64,000 bases of DNA from Megachile rotundata (GCF_050947335.1 NC_134984.1:8909926-8973925); one strand, 5' to 3'. Shown: positions 25,979 to 37,640, numbered from the stretch's first letter. The notes: generated from the letters alone by a model not told the origin. Made by a program: numbers and translations.

Positions 25979-25979
25979 T

Positions 25980-27104
25980 TGTTACGGATAGAACTGGCCA
26001 ATTGAGGCATTTCAGAGCATGGGATGAGAATTTAAAGATAAACATAAGATTTAATGAATTTAGCGGGGTTTTCGGGGACGACTGGTCAAAAGCAGCAGGC
26101 ATGGCGAGTTTCCATGCCTCGAAGCCCTACGTGCACGGGGAAACCTGTGGCCGTATTCGTCGAACACCATGAGTGTCTCGGCATGAAAAACACCATCGTA
26201 GCACCGGGGGTAACCAATCCGCCCGGGAGTGGTGGTGCTCACCAAAACACCGAGGGCCACTCCGCTCGGGAGAGGTGAGAACCCGGGCGAGGGCGAGCTT
26301 GCTTGCCCTGCGCTCCGGCTAGCTGTCTGCGGGATCGGTCGCACTCGAAGACGATAGATAATTAATTTTTCTAAGAAATGTACACGTGCGTGGTGCACGT
26401 GGCAATGGCACGTGGCAAAAGTGGCACGTGGCACATGCTCTGAAATTCCGAGAAAAATGCCAATTAAAAGTATTTGATCCACCGCGAAATGCCGGCGAAC
26501 CCAGGTGCGTACTTCGGCAGAAAAGAAAGACACTCCTCGGCGACGTCTCCTGATGCGTAATTTTCGAGAAACGAGTACAAAGGCGCGGACCGCTCCGTTT
26601 GACGGCGGGTACCGGCAAGTGCCGGCGCGACATCGGTATCGGCGCGCGGCGTGGCGGCGCGGCGGCTCGGCCGCAAAGGGCGGGCGGCATCGCAAGGATC
26701 GGTCGTAGAGGGATGACCGCGAAGCCAAGGTCGACGGAGGGCACGTGGCAGATTTCGAAGAAATCGGGTGGTTGCTAGGAGACGTCGTAGGGGAGTGAAA
26801 CGTATAAAATAGGCGAGGGCACCGGGCCCGCACTTCACTTCGATTCATTCTCTTATATTTGTTGCTACGCGTTTCATTCTTTATATTTACGAGGCTTCAC
26901 TTATAACTTGTCACTACGGGACATACTTGTTGTCATTACGGACTTTACTTATATTTTGCAAAGACTTTCGTTGCGGGATCAAATATTTCGGCTTTGATTG
27001 TAATATTGATGTCACACGCAGATTAAATTATAATACGTGGGTTATATAATAATTGAAATAAACTGTGCGTATTCACCGTCGAAAAATTGAGTTGTTCTGA
27101 TACA
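25980..27104 (+). repeat. 3' LTR of the BEL/Pao element
   Basis: 1125 bp, matching the 5' LTR except for about six substitutions and two compensating single-base indels. It is followed by the target duplication ttaag. Confidence 0.95.
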
Positions 27105-27860
27105 TTAAGAGTGTACTTAAGGATAACGTACGAACTTATAAAATGTACCACTAATTTGTCGAACAAAATTCGAGATAAAATATCGAAAGTCAACACTATT
27201 CAAATCTGTACAAAGCTATACGTTTCACCAAATGTTTAAAATATTTTTCTTAAAATTAACTAAGCACATAGCTTATAATATTAAATATTTCAAGTTAATT
27301 ACACATATATTATATAATAATTAACAGAATTGCGAATAACAATCGTAAATATGTAGGTATATAAAAAATATATAAAAATGAACATGTATTTATTTAAACC
27401 GTAAATTTGAACTGCTTGTAAATTCAAATTCTCGTATCACTGTTTCGCGGGAAAAATATAAATTAAACGCCATCTGGGAAACTTGCTCTTGCCCGGCGCA
27501 TTGGAAAAATTACTCAATTTTTCAAAATAAATTATGTGATTGCGATTGAAAAATGCAGTCCGATTACGGAGATTGTTACAACTATGTGAGAAATTAGTAG
27601 CTAAATGATTTTATTCTTTAATCGAAAAAGTATAAAAAATTAAGTAGAAAAGGTCAAAAAAAATATCTCAAACTTTGATTATCACGTAATTAAAATCGCA
27701 CTATCACTTCTACTTTCGTTAATAATTTATAACTAAATTTATTAGTTGTTTTATTACGCAAATTATTAACTCCTTAGATTAATAGTTTATTAATTACAAA
27801 AAAAGTTTCTACGCACATGTAAAGAAATAGTAAAAGTTTGAAAATTATAAAAAAATTTGT

Positions 27861-28363
27861 TAAGGTGAAGTGGGGTAAGTGCAGACTGGTTTTTGTAAAG
27901 TTGGTATTTAAACGTAAGTATTTTCAGTCTGCTTTGTAAATACTTAACGCTGTCGATATCGAACGCTTTACACAATTACTACCATTTAATTAATATTAAC
28001 TTGGACCTTAATTTTCCTTGTACATTTTGATTTTGATAGGAAATTGTTTAAAATGTCAACTACTCTGCACTTTCCCCGAAAATGGGGTAAGAGCGTAACT
28101 TGAAGTTAAATACTTTGAAACTTTATTTCAAGTGCAATGGGGCAAGAGCAGAATTATTAACAAATCTGCTATAAAATGCTTTATACTGCATTATGCAAGT
28201 ACTCTATACTGCAAACAAGTACTCTTAGCTGAAATATAAAAGGGGATATAGTGAAACAAAACAAGGAAACAAACATACTAAATGGAGAAATTTCGTTCGT
28301 ATTGTAATAAAAATAGCCTGTATACGCATTTGCCCCGTTCACGAACTACCCCACTTCACCTTA
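27861..28363 (-). mobile_element. TA-flanked MITE (copy 2), 503 bp
   Basis: Same family as 439-943, in opposite orientation, with the same 17-bp terminal repeats and TA flanks and only scattered differences. It shares the interior blocks around cgctgtcgatatcgaacgc and ccccgaaaatggggtaag. No transposase. Confidence 0.85.
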
Positions 28364-29329
28364 TTCTATTATATTGATGTAAATCTAATCGCGTAATTTA
28401 CTATGTTTGACGAATATCCATTCGTATTATACTTATCAAGTATCAAATAAACATCTTTGAGTATATTTTGATAGCACTATTCTCATCTTTAATTTAACCG
28501 TTGAATACAAAAGAGAATTTGAATCCATATTGTATTTCCTCGAAAAATGATATTTCTACCGTGTTGTATTTTTAACTTAATTCGACATTTTTAAAAAAAT
28601 AATCTTTTAAAATCATCATTGATTTATTTCGCTTCAAATACTTCGAATACATAATTTCTCAACATTTCATGCAACATTAAAAAAAAATGTGTTTAGTCCA
28701 AGGACGATTCGTGCAACAAAATAAAACGGTATTAGTATTCTACTAGCGGAAGGATAGAAAGTTTTGTCGGCTTTTTGTATGTAATAACCATTACACAATT
28801 TGTGTAACTATTGCATGCTTACTTCGTAATTATCAGTATTCAATAGCGTTCATTAGTCATCAATCGTGCCATTATTATTTAATCTTGCGTACAAACAATT
28901 AAGAATAACAATGTTTCAAACTTCAATTTTCTTTAATATATTATTTAACAATTCAGTATTAATTTACAATATGCTGGAAATGCTTATAATAATTGCAAAG
29001 TATTTCTTATAATAAATATTTAAAAATGGCTGTTGCTATTTCACAAAAAATAAAATGTAAATTCGTTTTGACATAAATTACATTGTAGCAAAGATGATAC
29101 TGAATTATTTCAGAAACAAAAATTTCAAGTGATCTTATATTAGTAACACCTAAATGAAATTCGATTTTCAATCTTTGTTAATGTCCTTAAGCTAATAAAA
29201 TTTATTGCTGTTATTTTGAGCAGTACTTCCTTAGATCAAGTTTTTTCAAACTTTCATGACCAGAGATTCGCTTTCAAAATTTGTTATTTTTCACGATCCA
29301 TTTGCTGGAGATGTTCCAAAGTTTAAAAA

Positions 29330-29600
29330 ATTAAAAATTTCAATGATTCAAAATCCTAAATTTTCAAGATCCCATAATTTCACAGACACAAAGTGCCAAA
29401 GTTCCATAGTACCAAAATTTTAATATCTTGATGTTTCAAAGTTCCAGATTTCTCAACACCTTAAATTTTCTGAAATCCCAAAGTCCTAATATGTTCAACA
29501 AATTTTGAAATAAGGTCTCGAAGTTCCAATCTTCAAAAATTCCAAAATATCAAAGTACTGAAGTCTCGAGGTCTCACAGTTCCAAATAACCTAATGCCTG
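29330..29600. repeat. Very degenerate octamer-like stretch
   Basis: Loose repeats of the form caaagttcca / aaattttc, resembling an old, scrambled octamer island. No gene. Confidence 0.35.
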
Positions 29601-29748
29601 AAACATTTATGAATTCTACAAGTTCTAATAAAAAAGTATAAAGTAAATAAAAATTCACAAGAAAATTGAATGTAATGCTTGTAGAATATAAAAGGTCAAA
29701 CCTTATCCTGATTAAATAACGTTTGTTGCATTTAATATATTTTTTCAG

Positions 29749-30119
29749 GAGCCGTAGGTTGTGGTCCTCAAGAAGAATTTCGTGCTTGTGCAGACATCAC
29801 GATAGGAGACGATGTAGAACCTTTGCCGCCAAGACCACCGGTAGAAACACCAGCGAAAGCTCCTGGAGAAAAGACGCCGACAGAACCAACTTGGGTGCCC
29901 GAATCGAGTGGTCCTTATTGGTTATTCAGTATTGTTATCGCTGGTACGTGCCTGTTGGTTGTGCTGGCGGCTATGGCATTGCTTTACTCGTATTACTATC
30001 ACGCTGGCAGAGCCAAAAAGTGGCTTATGGCGAGGCGATTGTTGGCACCTGAAAGCCCACCTGTCGCTCCACCCAGACATAGAAAACACAACACGTCCAA
30101 TGCACAATTGCAGCTGTAG
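29749..30119 (+). CDS. AA15 oxygenase, terminal exon with membrane anchor
   Basis: This is the last exon, from acceptor ttttttcag to TAG at 30117-30119. The first ~25 residues (AVGCGPQEEFRACADITIG) finish the AA15 catalytic domain, including its last cysteines. Then comes a proline-rich linker (PLPPRPPVETPAKAPGEK), a hydrophobic segment of ~24 residues (WLFSIVIAGTCLLVVLAAMA) and a short basic tail (RAKKWLMARR) ending in NAQLQL. The topology therefore predicts an extracellular catalytic domain held to the plasma membrane by a type I anchor, rather than a freely secreted enzyme. A polyadenylation signal aataaa lies at 30416. The reading frame joins exactly to the exon at 9036-9381. Confidence 0.9.
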
Positions 30120-30415
30120 ACGAAAATTTGGTATTTAACGTAGGGTGACCAAAATGCATAAAAAAGAAAAGATTATGTAATTTTATAATAACCGTTCTAC
30201 AATTTCACTGTGTATTTTTATTTATGAAAAACAAAATATATAAAAGGTCACCCTGATTTATTGTTATGACTTTCTCAAAGTGAAATTTTCTATTTAAAAT
30301 ATTTTAGATCAATTCAGACTTTTTACTACACCGTGTGTTTTGTGTACATGAGAGAAATATCTTGTAACATTGTGATGTATGTATGACAGCAAAAGTAGTC
30401 TTTGTTTACTTTTAG

Positions 30416-30421
30416 AATAAA
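30416..30421 (+). terminator. Polyadenylation signal of the AA15 oxygenase gene
   Basis: aataaa 297 bases after the stop codon. The converging SART3 gene has a candidate minus-strand signal at 30499-30504, so the two transcripts would end within about 100 bp of each other. Confidence 0.6.
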
Positions 30422-30740
30422 GAGCGTTCACGTTTGCTACACACGCGTACACATCGTATCGTTCTGTGTATATATAAACTGTTTTACCATTAAACGTATT
30501 TATTTTTTATAAACACGTGGTTCCTGGCTTATCCATCGTAGTTTAAATGATAATAATCTTGTAAATATATATACAAGCAACTGAATGAAACTATGTGATG
30601 GAGAGAATTTTCTAACAGATTGTGCTTCAAGTACATGTAAGAAATTTTTGTTTAACGTTGTTATTTTTATGCTATACACCTTGGAGAACTCTGCTTTGAA
30701 ATAAATAAGGTTTTAAAAAATTCAGTTCTCTTGTAGTAAG

Positions 30741-33700
30741 TTATTTTTTATTCAGTAACATATTCCTAAAATCTTGATTACTCATCTTTTGAGGAACACC
30801 GTTTCCGGTCACATTTGCACTGCCGTTAGAAGTAGCGGTTTTAACAGTACGTGGTACCATAGACAATAATGTTTTAGGCATACCAAACGTAGTTCTGCTT
30901 ACTGCAGTACCACCTAATGATTTAACCAAAGTTGTTTCCTCGGTCACTGGATTCTTTTTGCGTTCTGGCGGTTGACTTATAGCCACACTAATAACTTTGT
31001 CGCTGACTTTCATTCCATCGGTTGCCAGAAGAGCCTTTGCGGCACTATTTTCATCGTCATATTCAACATAAGCCAGTCCTTTTGAATGACCATTACGGTA
31101 AGTAACTATGCGGACCTCCTTCAATGTTCCATGAACTTTAAAAATTTCTTCCAGTTCTTCTTTCGTTGTGGTTACCGGAAGTCCTGTTCATTTTGGAAAA
31201 AGAAAAATAATTTTAATTTAATTTTAAAAAAATAATTACTTTAATTTATGCTTAGACAGCTCAATTACCTTTCACGAAAAGTTTGTTTTTCTCGAGAGAA
31301 CAACTGTATTTGAATCCTGATCCTCGTGTTCTGTTTGGATCACATCGAGAAACAAACATTGGTCGTCCTCTTATTGGTGTTCTATCTAACTGCAAAGCTT
31401 TTTCTACTGCTTCCTGTATAAATTAAACAATATATATTTGTATAACTGTATAATAATTTTACTTTGAAATAAGAAAAAATGTTTCATACCGCACTGCTTA
31501 GCTGCACGTAACAGTATCCTTTACTGCGACCTTTGTAATCCCGTATCATTTTAAATAGTGTAATCGGACCAGCCGGTTCTAGAGCATTTCTGACTTCTTC
31601 TTCGGTTGCAGTATAGTCTAAATTACTTATGAAAACTGTGATTTTGTCGTCGACCTCATGTGCGTGGTCTATTTCCATTTTATCATCTTCCGGCATTTTA
31701 AAACCGGGAGGTGGGGCAACTTTCAGTTTTTGCTCCTGAGTATCACCATCAAGTTTCGTCTCCAAATTCAATTTGCCTTCTTTCGCTTTTGGCTTCATTT
31801 GTGTTTCGACTTTTGTAATTTTTGCTGGAGAACTACTTAAATTCTTCCATTTGCCAGTATCGTCTGTCTTTCTTTTATGAGCTTTCTTGTTTTGTAACGG
31901 AGATGATTCATGATTAGAAGTTTGTTGAGCTTTTTGTCTCTCTTCTGCTACTTTATCTAATTTTTCCCTTGTTCGTGATTCACAAAATTCCATTTGTTCT
32001 AGTGAACCTTCATCTCGTTCAAAATCTAACCAAGAATTTGCTATACTTTCCGGCCAATCTTTTACTGAAGTAAAAGCTTTCTGATATAGCTTTCTTAAAT
32101 GCTTTGTATCTCCATAACATCTGCACAAAAGAGCAAATATAACTTAAGTTATAAATTAATCTACATAACGCAACAGCAAATTAATGTAAAATAACATAAG
32201 TAATTACCTTTCTAAAGAAATATATTCTAACCAGTAAGATGCAGTTGCGGAATGTCCCTGTGACAAAATATCTGCCCAAAGTGATCTAGCTTTTTCCATG
32301 TTATTGGCATGTATGGCTTCGGTTCTTGCCCAATACTGTAATATAACACAATTTGGGTCTCCCTCTAAACCGAAATATTTTGCCAAATGTTCACAAGCTC
32401 TATTAAAAGTATTACGCAATATTTCTATCTGTTTTTCTTCCTCGTCATAATCGCGATCAATTTTGCGGCGCAAATATTCTAAATACGTTATCCATAAATT
32501 TCGATAATCGTCTGCCATAGAAAATCCAGCCTCTAAACCATTTTCTAATAATGTTTGAATCTCCAACGTTGGCTTTCCCCATTTCTCATATGCTCTCATC
32601 CATTTTTGCCATACTTTTGCACACCATGGAACATTTCTTGAAGCCCTCCGATATATCTGATCCAAGACAGACTCAATTTTGATATTTTCCTCTAAGTATG
32701 TAAGATAATCAAGCCAAAGTGACATTTCTAAACTAATATCACTGATTGCTCTTTCATATAAAACTGTTACTCGTCCTGGATCTCCATTTTGTTTCTCATA
32801 CAGTAAGTATGCTTTGTATGAATCTAAAAGTTCATTCTCGGCTTGCGAAGAAGCAATTTTTTCTTCAAACGGCAAACGACCATTTAGTTTTGCAAGTGCT
32901 CGTTCATATCCTCCAGCAACAATTTTATCATCAACAATGGCTTCCGCACCATCTCCATGACGCCAGGTTTCATACTCTTCATATGTCTTTTCCATATCTA
33001 AAAGAGGACAAGCTAGTTGTCTTTTGAACAAGTTCCCAATACGTTCTAATTGCTCCTTTCTTTCAGCTTGATTTGAAGGTTCAATCTAAATATTTAAAAT
33101 TTAAATGTAAGATACAATTTACAAAAGAAATTATGTTTGCGATACTTACCAATGCATATAAAACAGCTTCAAATTCTCTGAATGCTTCCCATATTATCGC
33201 ACCTTTGATAGTATGTAATCCCACATCTGTTAATGCTCTTTCAAATAACTGCCGAACATTTCTTGCTGCATCCTTTTCAGTGCCCATATTACCAATACTA
33301 AATTGTAGATACTCAAGCCATACTTCTACAGCTATAATATAAAATTAAGTTTATTATATACAAATTAATCATACTTTTAAGACAGATAATAAGCATGGTA
33401 CGAGTCTTTCTCATGAATTTCGAATAACTGAATACCTAAGTACTCGATTAGAATATTTGATATAAATCAAAAGGAACAATTTTGTTTTTGTATAAGTAGT
33501 GCTGAAATGAGAATAGGGTTAGATTTAATACTTTATCCAAGCTATATTCATATACAGTTGAATCTTCCAAGTATGAACTATTAAATTGATAAAATACAAT
33601 ACCTAGTAGCTATTGATAATACTTGAATAGTACCATAGCCTATTACCAATTAATATAAACATTCTATCGAAAGTAATGCTTACAAAGGTAATCTTTAACA

Positions 33701-34122
33701 GCTCGTTCACATAACTTAACCACTTCAGCTTTTTGTTCTGGTGTAGTAGCGAGTTTAATTTCATCGCGCATCCAAGATAACCAGAGTTCAGGACTCAAAG
33801 GATATTTGGTACTCATATTTTCTCTGGCAGCACGTAATCGTTCCAGTTCACCCATTCTTTGTAATTTATTAATAAGAGAAATGTGACTCGCATAATCATA
33901 TGGATTTTGGGCAAGACTAGCTTCCAAAATTTTGACCTCTGCCTCATCAGCATCCTCTTCATCTTCTTCCTCTTCGTCTTCTTCATCCTGATCATCAATC
34001 AGTTCATCTGCACTCTCTGCATTTTCATTTTCAATCAATTCTGATTCTTCTTCCTTGTTTGCTGCATCTTCATGCAAACTATTATCGTTACTTTTATCAC
34101 TCGTTGCATCCATGTCTTCCAT
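30741..34122 (-). CDS. Sart3: SART3 (U4/U6 snRNP recycling factor), six exons
   Basis: A nuclear RNA-binding protein that helps reassemble U4/U6 snRNPs after splicing. Exons on the minus strand: 34122-33684, 33332-33150, 33085-32208, 32120-31490, 31413-31269 and 31183-30741. All junctions are GT-AG, and the phases agree if exon 2 is one base shorter. The start is at MEDMDATS, followed by an acidic stretch (residues ~45-70). HAT/half-TPR repeats then run through exons 1-4 (ELWLSWMRDEIKL, RALTDVGLHTIKGAIIWEAF, LWADILSQGHSATASYWLEY). A basic nuclear-signal region (KKAHKRKTDD) comes next, then two RRMs (TVFISNLDYTATEEEVRNAL with KGYCYVQL; KLFVKGLPVTTTKEELEEIF with KGLAYVEY). The C-terminal LSm-interaction motif is MSNQDFRNMLLNKK. 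Total ~905 aa. Exon 2 has a one-base insertion in the run at 33300-33303, discussed as a finding. Confidence 0.95.
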
Positions 34123-34860
34123 TTTAATTTGAAATAAACCGTGTAACGATCTAACAAACTTTCAGTAATGTATATTTACAAAAACCGATAGAGGACAATA
34201 TACATCAACAACATTGGGACTTTGAAGGTTATGTTTAAATGTTTTGTATTATTCTGGTAGATTTCTCTTTGCTACGCATGCGACAGTGATGGTTCGAGTT
34301 TGAACTAATTCCAGAGACCTCATACAAGAAAGTTAGGAAACTCTGGACGAAGATCAGTGGATACAGATATAACAAAATTAACTAGGTCTGTTTGATTGAG
34401 GCGCTCCGTGCCTAATCTAACAATGTTGAGCGTGCGAGTAAATTTGACGCTGAAGCAAAAATAGTCAACCATGTTATCCGGTGGAATTGGTTGAGTGGTG
34501 CAAAAGACAAACGTGGACAAAAAAATTGAAAAGTCAAGTACATAAGCGCGAGCAAATTCAATTTTGCATTAAAGTCTACGGGGATATGGTTTTTCGGTAA
34601 TTATTCCGCCGTGGCATGCGCGGGCGGTGCGCAGGAGGAATATACACGATAGTGAGTGTGCGAAATCGTTAATTACTCACTTTCTGAGCACAGTCTATGA
34701 ACTTTTATGATTAAAGAATAGTCAGTAATGCATTATTTACATGGTTCGATCATAAAAGTTCATAAATAATGTTCGGGTAATGAGTAATTAATTATTTTGT
34801 GTCAGCATTGCGATACGTATATGAGCCGCCTATGTCAATTCTACTGCGCATGCAAAGTGC
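34123..34860 (-). promoter_or_regulatory. SART3 upstream region with palindromic GCATGC motifs
   Basis: No other gene is seen here. NRF1/Ewg-like motifs (cgcatgcga at 34277, catgcgcggg at 34616, tgcgcatgca at 34844) fit a housekeeping promoter. No TATA box is obvious. The assignment is inferred from position and motifs only. Confidence 0.4.
34669..34791. repeat. 123-bp imperfect hairpin
   Basis: Arms ttaattactcac (34669) and gagtaattaa (to 34791) enclose a perfect 16-bp pair, tatgaacttttatgat (34696-34711) with its complement at 34749-34764. It is probably a small MITE; a hairpin RNA is possible if transcribed. Confidence 0.7.
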
Positions 34861-36114
34861 AATATTTCGGCACATTGACGACGTAGTATGATTCATGAGG
34901 CATTTAGGAACAAATTTCTATTAGGGTTTGATATGTTTTGATGCCTAATAAAGTTAGAAAATCAATTTTTGTAGAATTCGGTTCAAAATGGTACTGGTTG
35001 CGCCATCTAGCGGCGAGCGGCGGAACTACGGAAAATTAAAATTTCGATTTTCTCTGAAATTAGGCAATTTTACGTATTTCTGAGGGTCAGAAATTGTTCT
35101 TTGACCTCCCTAGAATCTATATATTGCCACAAGAAGCGGTGAAAGTTGGAACTACGAAAAACTAAAATTCCGATTTTCTCGAAAACTAGCGAATTTTCAG
35201 TACTTCTCAGGCTCAGAAAGTGTTATGTGATCGCATTAGGATCAAAATAATGCAATGAGAGCTTCCTAAAGGCTTTAATAAAGAAAATAAAAAAAATGTC
35301 ATTTTATGGAGAAAATTTGTGGCACCATCTAGCGGCGAAACTGCGAACTAAACTGAAAAAACGTATGCCCGTACACGCGTTAAGGAAAAATATAAAAAGT
35401 AATATTTCGCCACTTTGACGAAATAGTATGCTTCTTTAGCATTTTAAAGAAATATTTGTTGAATAAGTTATTCATTTTTTTGCCTATTAAGCCCAGAAAA
35501 TCAATTTTTATTTGACCTTTTAACCCGTGTTCGGACATACGGTTTTTCAGTTTAGTTCGTAGTTTCACCGCTAGATGGCGCCACAAATTTTTCCCATAAA
35601 ATGACATATTTTTTACTTTCTTTATTACAGCCTTTACGAAGCTTTTATTGCATTATTTTGCTCCTAATGCGATCACATAACACTTTCTGAGCCTGAGAAG
35701 CACTCAAAGTTCGCTAATTTTCGAGAAAATCTAAATTTTATATTTTTGTAGTTCCAACTTTCACCGCTAGATGGACGCCAATTTTTTAGTCCATGTTTTG
35801 ACCTATTTTTTTATTTTCTTTTCTAGCGCTATGAGGAGGTTCTTGTGGCAATATATAGGTTCTAGAGAGGTCATAGAACAATTTCTGACCCTCAAAAATA
35901 CGTAAAATTGCCTAATTTCGGAGAAAATAGAAATTTTAGTTTTTCGTAGTTCCGACACTCGCCGCCAGATGGCGCCACCTGTACCGTTTTGGACCGAATT
36001 CGGCAAAAATTGATTTTCTGGCGTTATTAGGCATCAAAACGCATCGAACCCTAATAGAAATTTGTTTCTAAATGCCTCAGGAACCATACTACGTCGTCAA
36101 TGTGCCGAAATATT
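34861..36114. mobile_element. Foldback element with long inverted arms
   Basis: The left arm 34861-35385 is the inverse complement of the right arm 35516-36114, apart from a ~75-90-bp segment missing from the left. The outer ends share aatatttcggcacattgacg. The spacer 35386-35515 holds another partial copy of the arm terminus (about 35400-35506). Five copies of a cgccatctagcgg-like motif lie at 35001, 35324, 35568, 35764 and 35961. No transposase is encoded. Confidence 0.85.
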
Positions 36115-36609
36115 CATTTTTTTATTCAGACAGTTCCTATTTCTTAACATTAGATGATAAAGCACAAAGTGTTGTAAATAAAAAAAAATTAATTTTAAAA
36201 AAATTGTCGAATATGACAGTTCAAACTCAATGCAAAAGCCATGTTCTAGTGTTTTTCAGTCTAAATAATTTTTTCAGAGTATCAATAAAATGTGAAATTT
36301 CTTTATTTATCGACAAAACGTAATTTTCTACTTCGTTAGTTCGGCGCTCGAACGTTAGATAGCATCAGCTGTACATTTTGCAGTCTAGGCGCATGAAATA
36401 ATAAATCCTAAAATGCATGTAAAAATAAAGCTTCTAAAATGCATTTTACTTTCTAAATTGCTCCACAATAAATTAAGGTCTTTTGTAACTTTGTCATATG
36501 TTAAATTAATTAACTTCTTATTACCAGAATATGTATCTAGTATACTTATCATCTATTTGAAAATATATATTGATATACTTGCTATTGTTATATTATTATA
36601 TTATATTTG

Positions 36610-37640
36610 TTATAATTAGGATTTAGAAATTTGGAATTTGGAAATTTGAGATTAAGAAATTTATAAACACGGAATTTAAGAATTTAAGAATTTAAAAATT
36701 TGAGAATTTAGGGGTGGTAGATTTGGACACTTGGGATTTAAGAATTTGAGAATTTAAGGGTTGTAAATTTGGAAATTTGGGAATTGGGGATTTGAGAATT
36801 TGGGAATAGGAGATTTGGAAATTGCAAATTGGAGATTTGAGAATTTGGGGATAGGAGATTTGGAAATTCAAGAATTGGAGATTTGAGAATTAGGGGATAG
36901 GAGATTTGGAAATTTAGGACTTAAGAATTTGAGAATTTGAGAATAGAAGATTTGGAAATTTGGGAATTGGGGATTTGAGAACTTGGGAATAGGAGATTTG
37001 GAAATTGCCAATTGGGGATTTGAGAAATTGGGGATAGGAGATTTGGAAATTTGGAAATTGGGGATTTGAGAATTTGGGGATAGGAGATTTGGAAATTTGA
37101 GAATTTGGGGATAGGAGATTTGGAAACTTAGGACTTAAGAATTTGAGAATTTGAGAATAGAAGATTCGGAGATTTGGGAATTTGGGATTTGAGAATTTGG
37201 GAATAGGAGATTTGGAAATTTGAAAATTGGGGATTTGAGAATTTGGGGATAGGAGATTTGGAAATTTGAGAATTTGGGGATAGGAGATTTGGAAATTTGA
37301 AAATTGGGGATTTGAGAATTTGGGGATAGGAGATTTGGAAATTTGAAAATTGGGGATTTGAGAATTTGGGGATAGGAGATTTGGAAATTTAGGACTTAAG
37401 AATTTGAGAATAGAAGATTCGGAAATTTGGGAATTGGGGATTTGAGAATTTGGGAATAGGAGATTTGAAAATTGCCAATTGGGGATTTGAGAATTTGGGG
37501 ATAGGGGATTTGAAAATTTGAAAATTGGGGATTTGAGAATTTGGGGATAGGAGATTTGGAAATATGGGAATTGGGAATTTAGTAATTTAGACACTCGTAA
37601 ATTTGCAAATACAAAAATTCAATAATTTGAAGATTTGTCG
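36610..37640. repeat. Octamer repeat island F with ~60-bp higher-order units
   Basis: About 1 kb of gaatttgg / gatttgag / aaattggg units is organised into repeats of aatttggggataggagattt. The 226-codon minus-strand frame 36914-37594 is a product of this periodicity (runs of SPNSQIPN-like peptides) and is not called a gene. The preceding 36115-36610 is AT-rich and empty. Confidence 0.9.

Larger units (their letters stand above)
19250..27109 (+). mobile_element. BEL/Pao LTR retrotransposon, nearly intact
   Basis: The LTRs are 19255-20379 and 25980-27104, each 1125 bp, both starting tgttac and ending gataca. They are flanked by the 5-bp target duplication ttaag (19250-19254 and 27105-27109). 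The interior carries a primer-binding site, gag, protease, reverse transcriptase, RNase H, integrase and a polypurine tract in BEL/Pao order. The two LTRs differ at about eight positions, indicating recent insertion. The element is much more GC-rich than its AT-rich surroundings and lies in the sense orientation inside the oxygenase intron. The coding part has an in-frame TGA between gag and protease and a one-base frame break after the protease, so this copy may not be autonomous. Confidence 0.97.
9382..29748 (+). other. 20.4-kb intron of the AA15 oxygenase gene
   Basis: The donor at 9382 and acceptor at 29748 are joined by reading frame. The intron contains the mariner, MITE, foldback and BEL/Pao elements listed separately. 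The remaining stretches (9400-10630, 13000-14848, 16310-16715, 17880-18900, 27110-27860, 28364-29330) are AT-rich. I see no exon, RNA gene or strong regulatory motif in them. 9520-9560 has a gtggccca-type motif typical of insect repeat ends. Confidence 0.8.

Noticed and set aside
36914..37594. 226-codon minus-strand frame
   Set aside because: Encodes only the octamer repeat (SPNSQIPN-type peptides). Openness follows from the repeat period, not selection.
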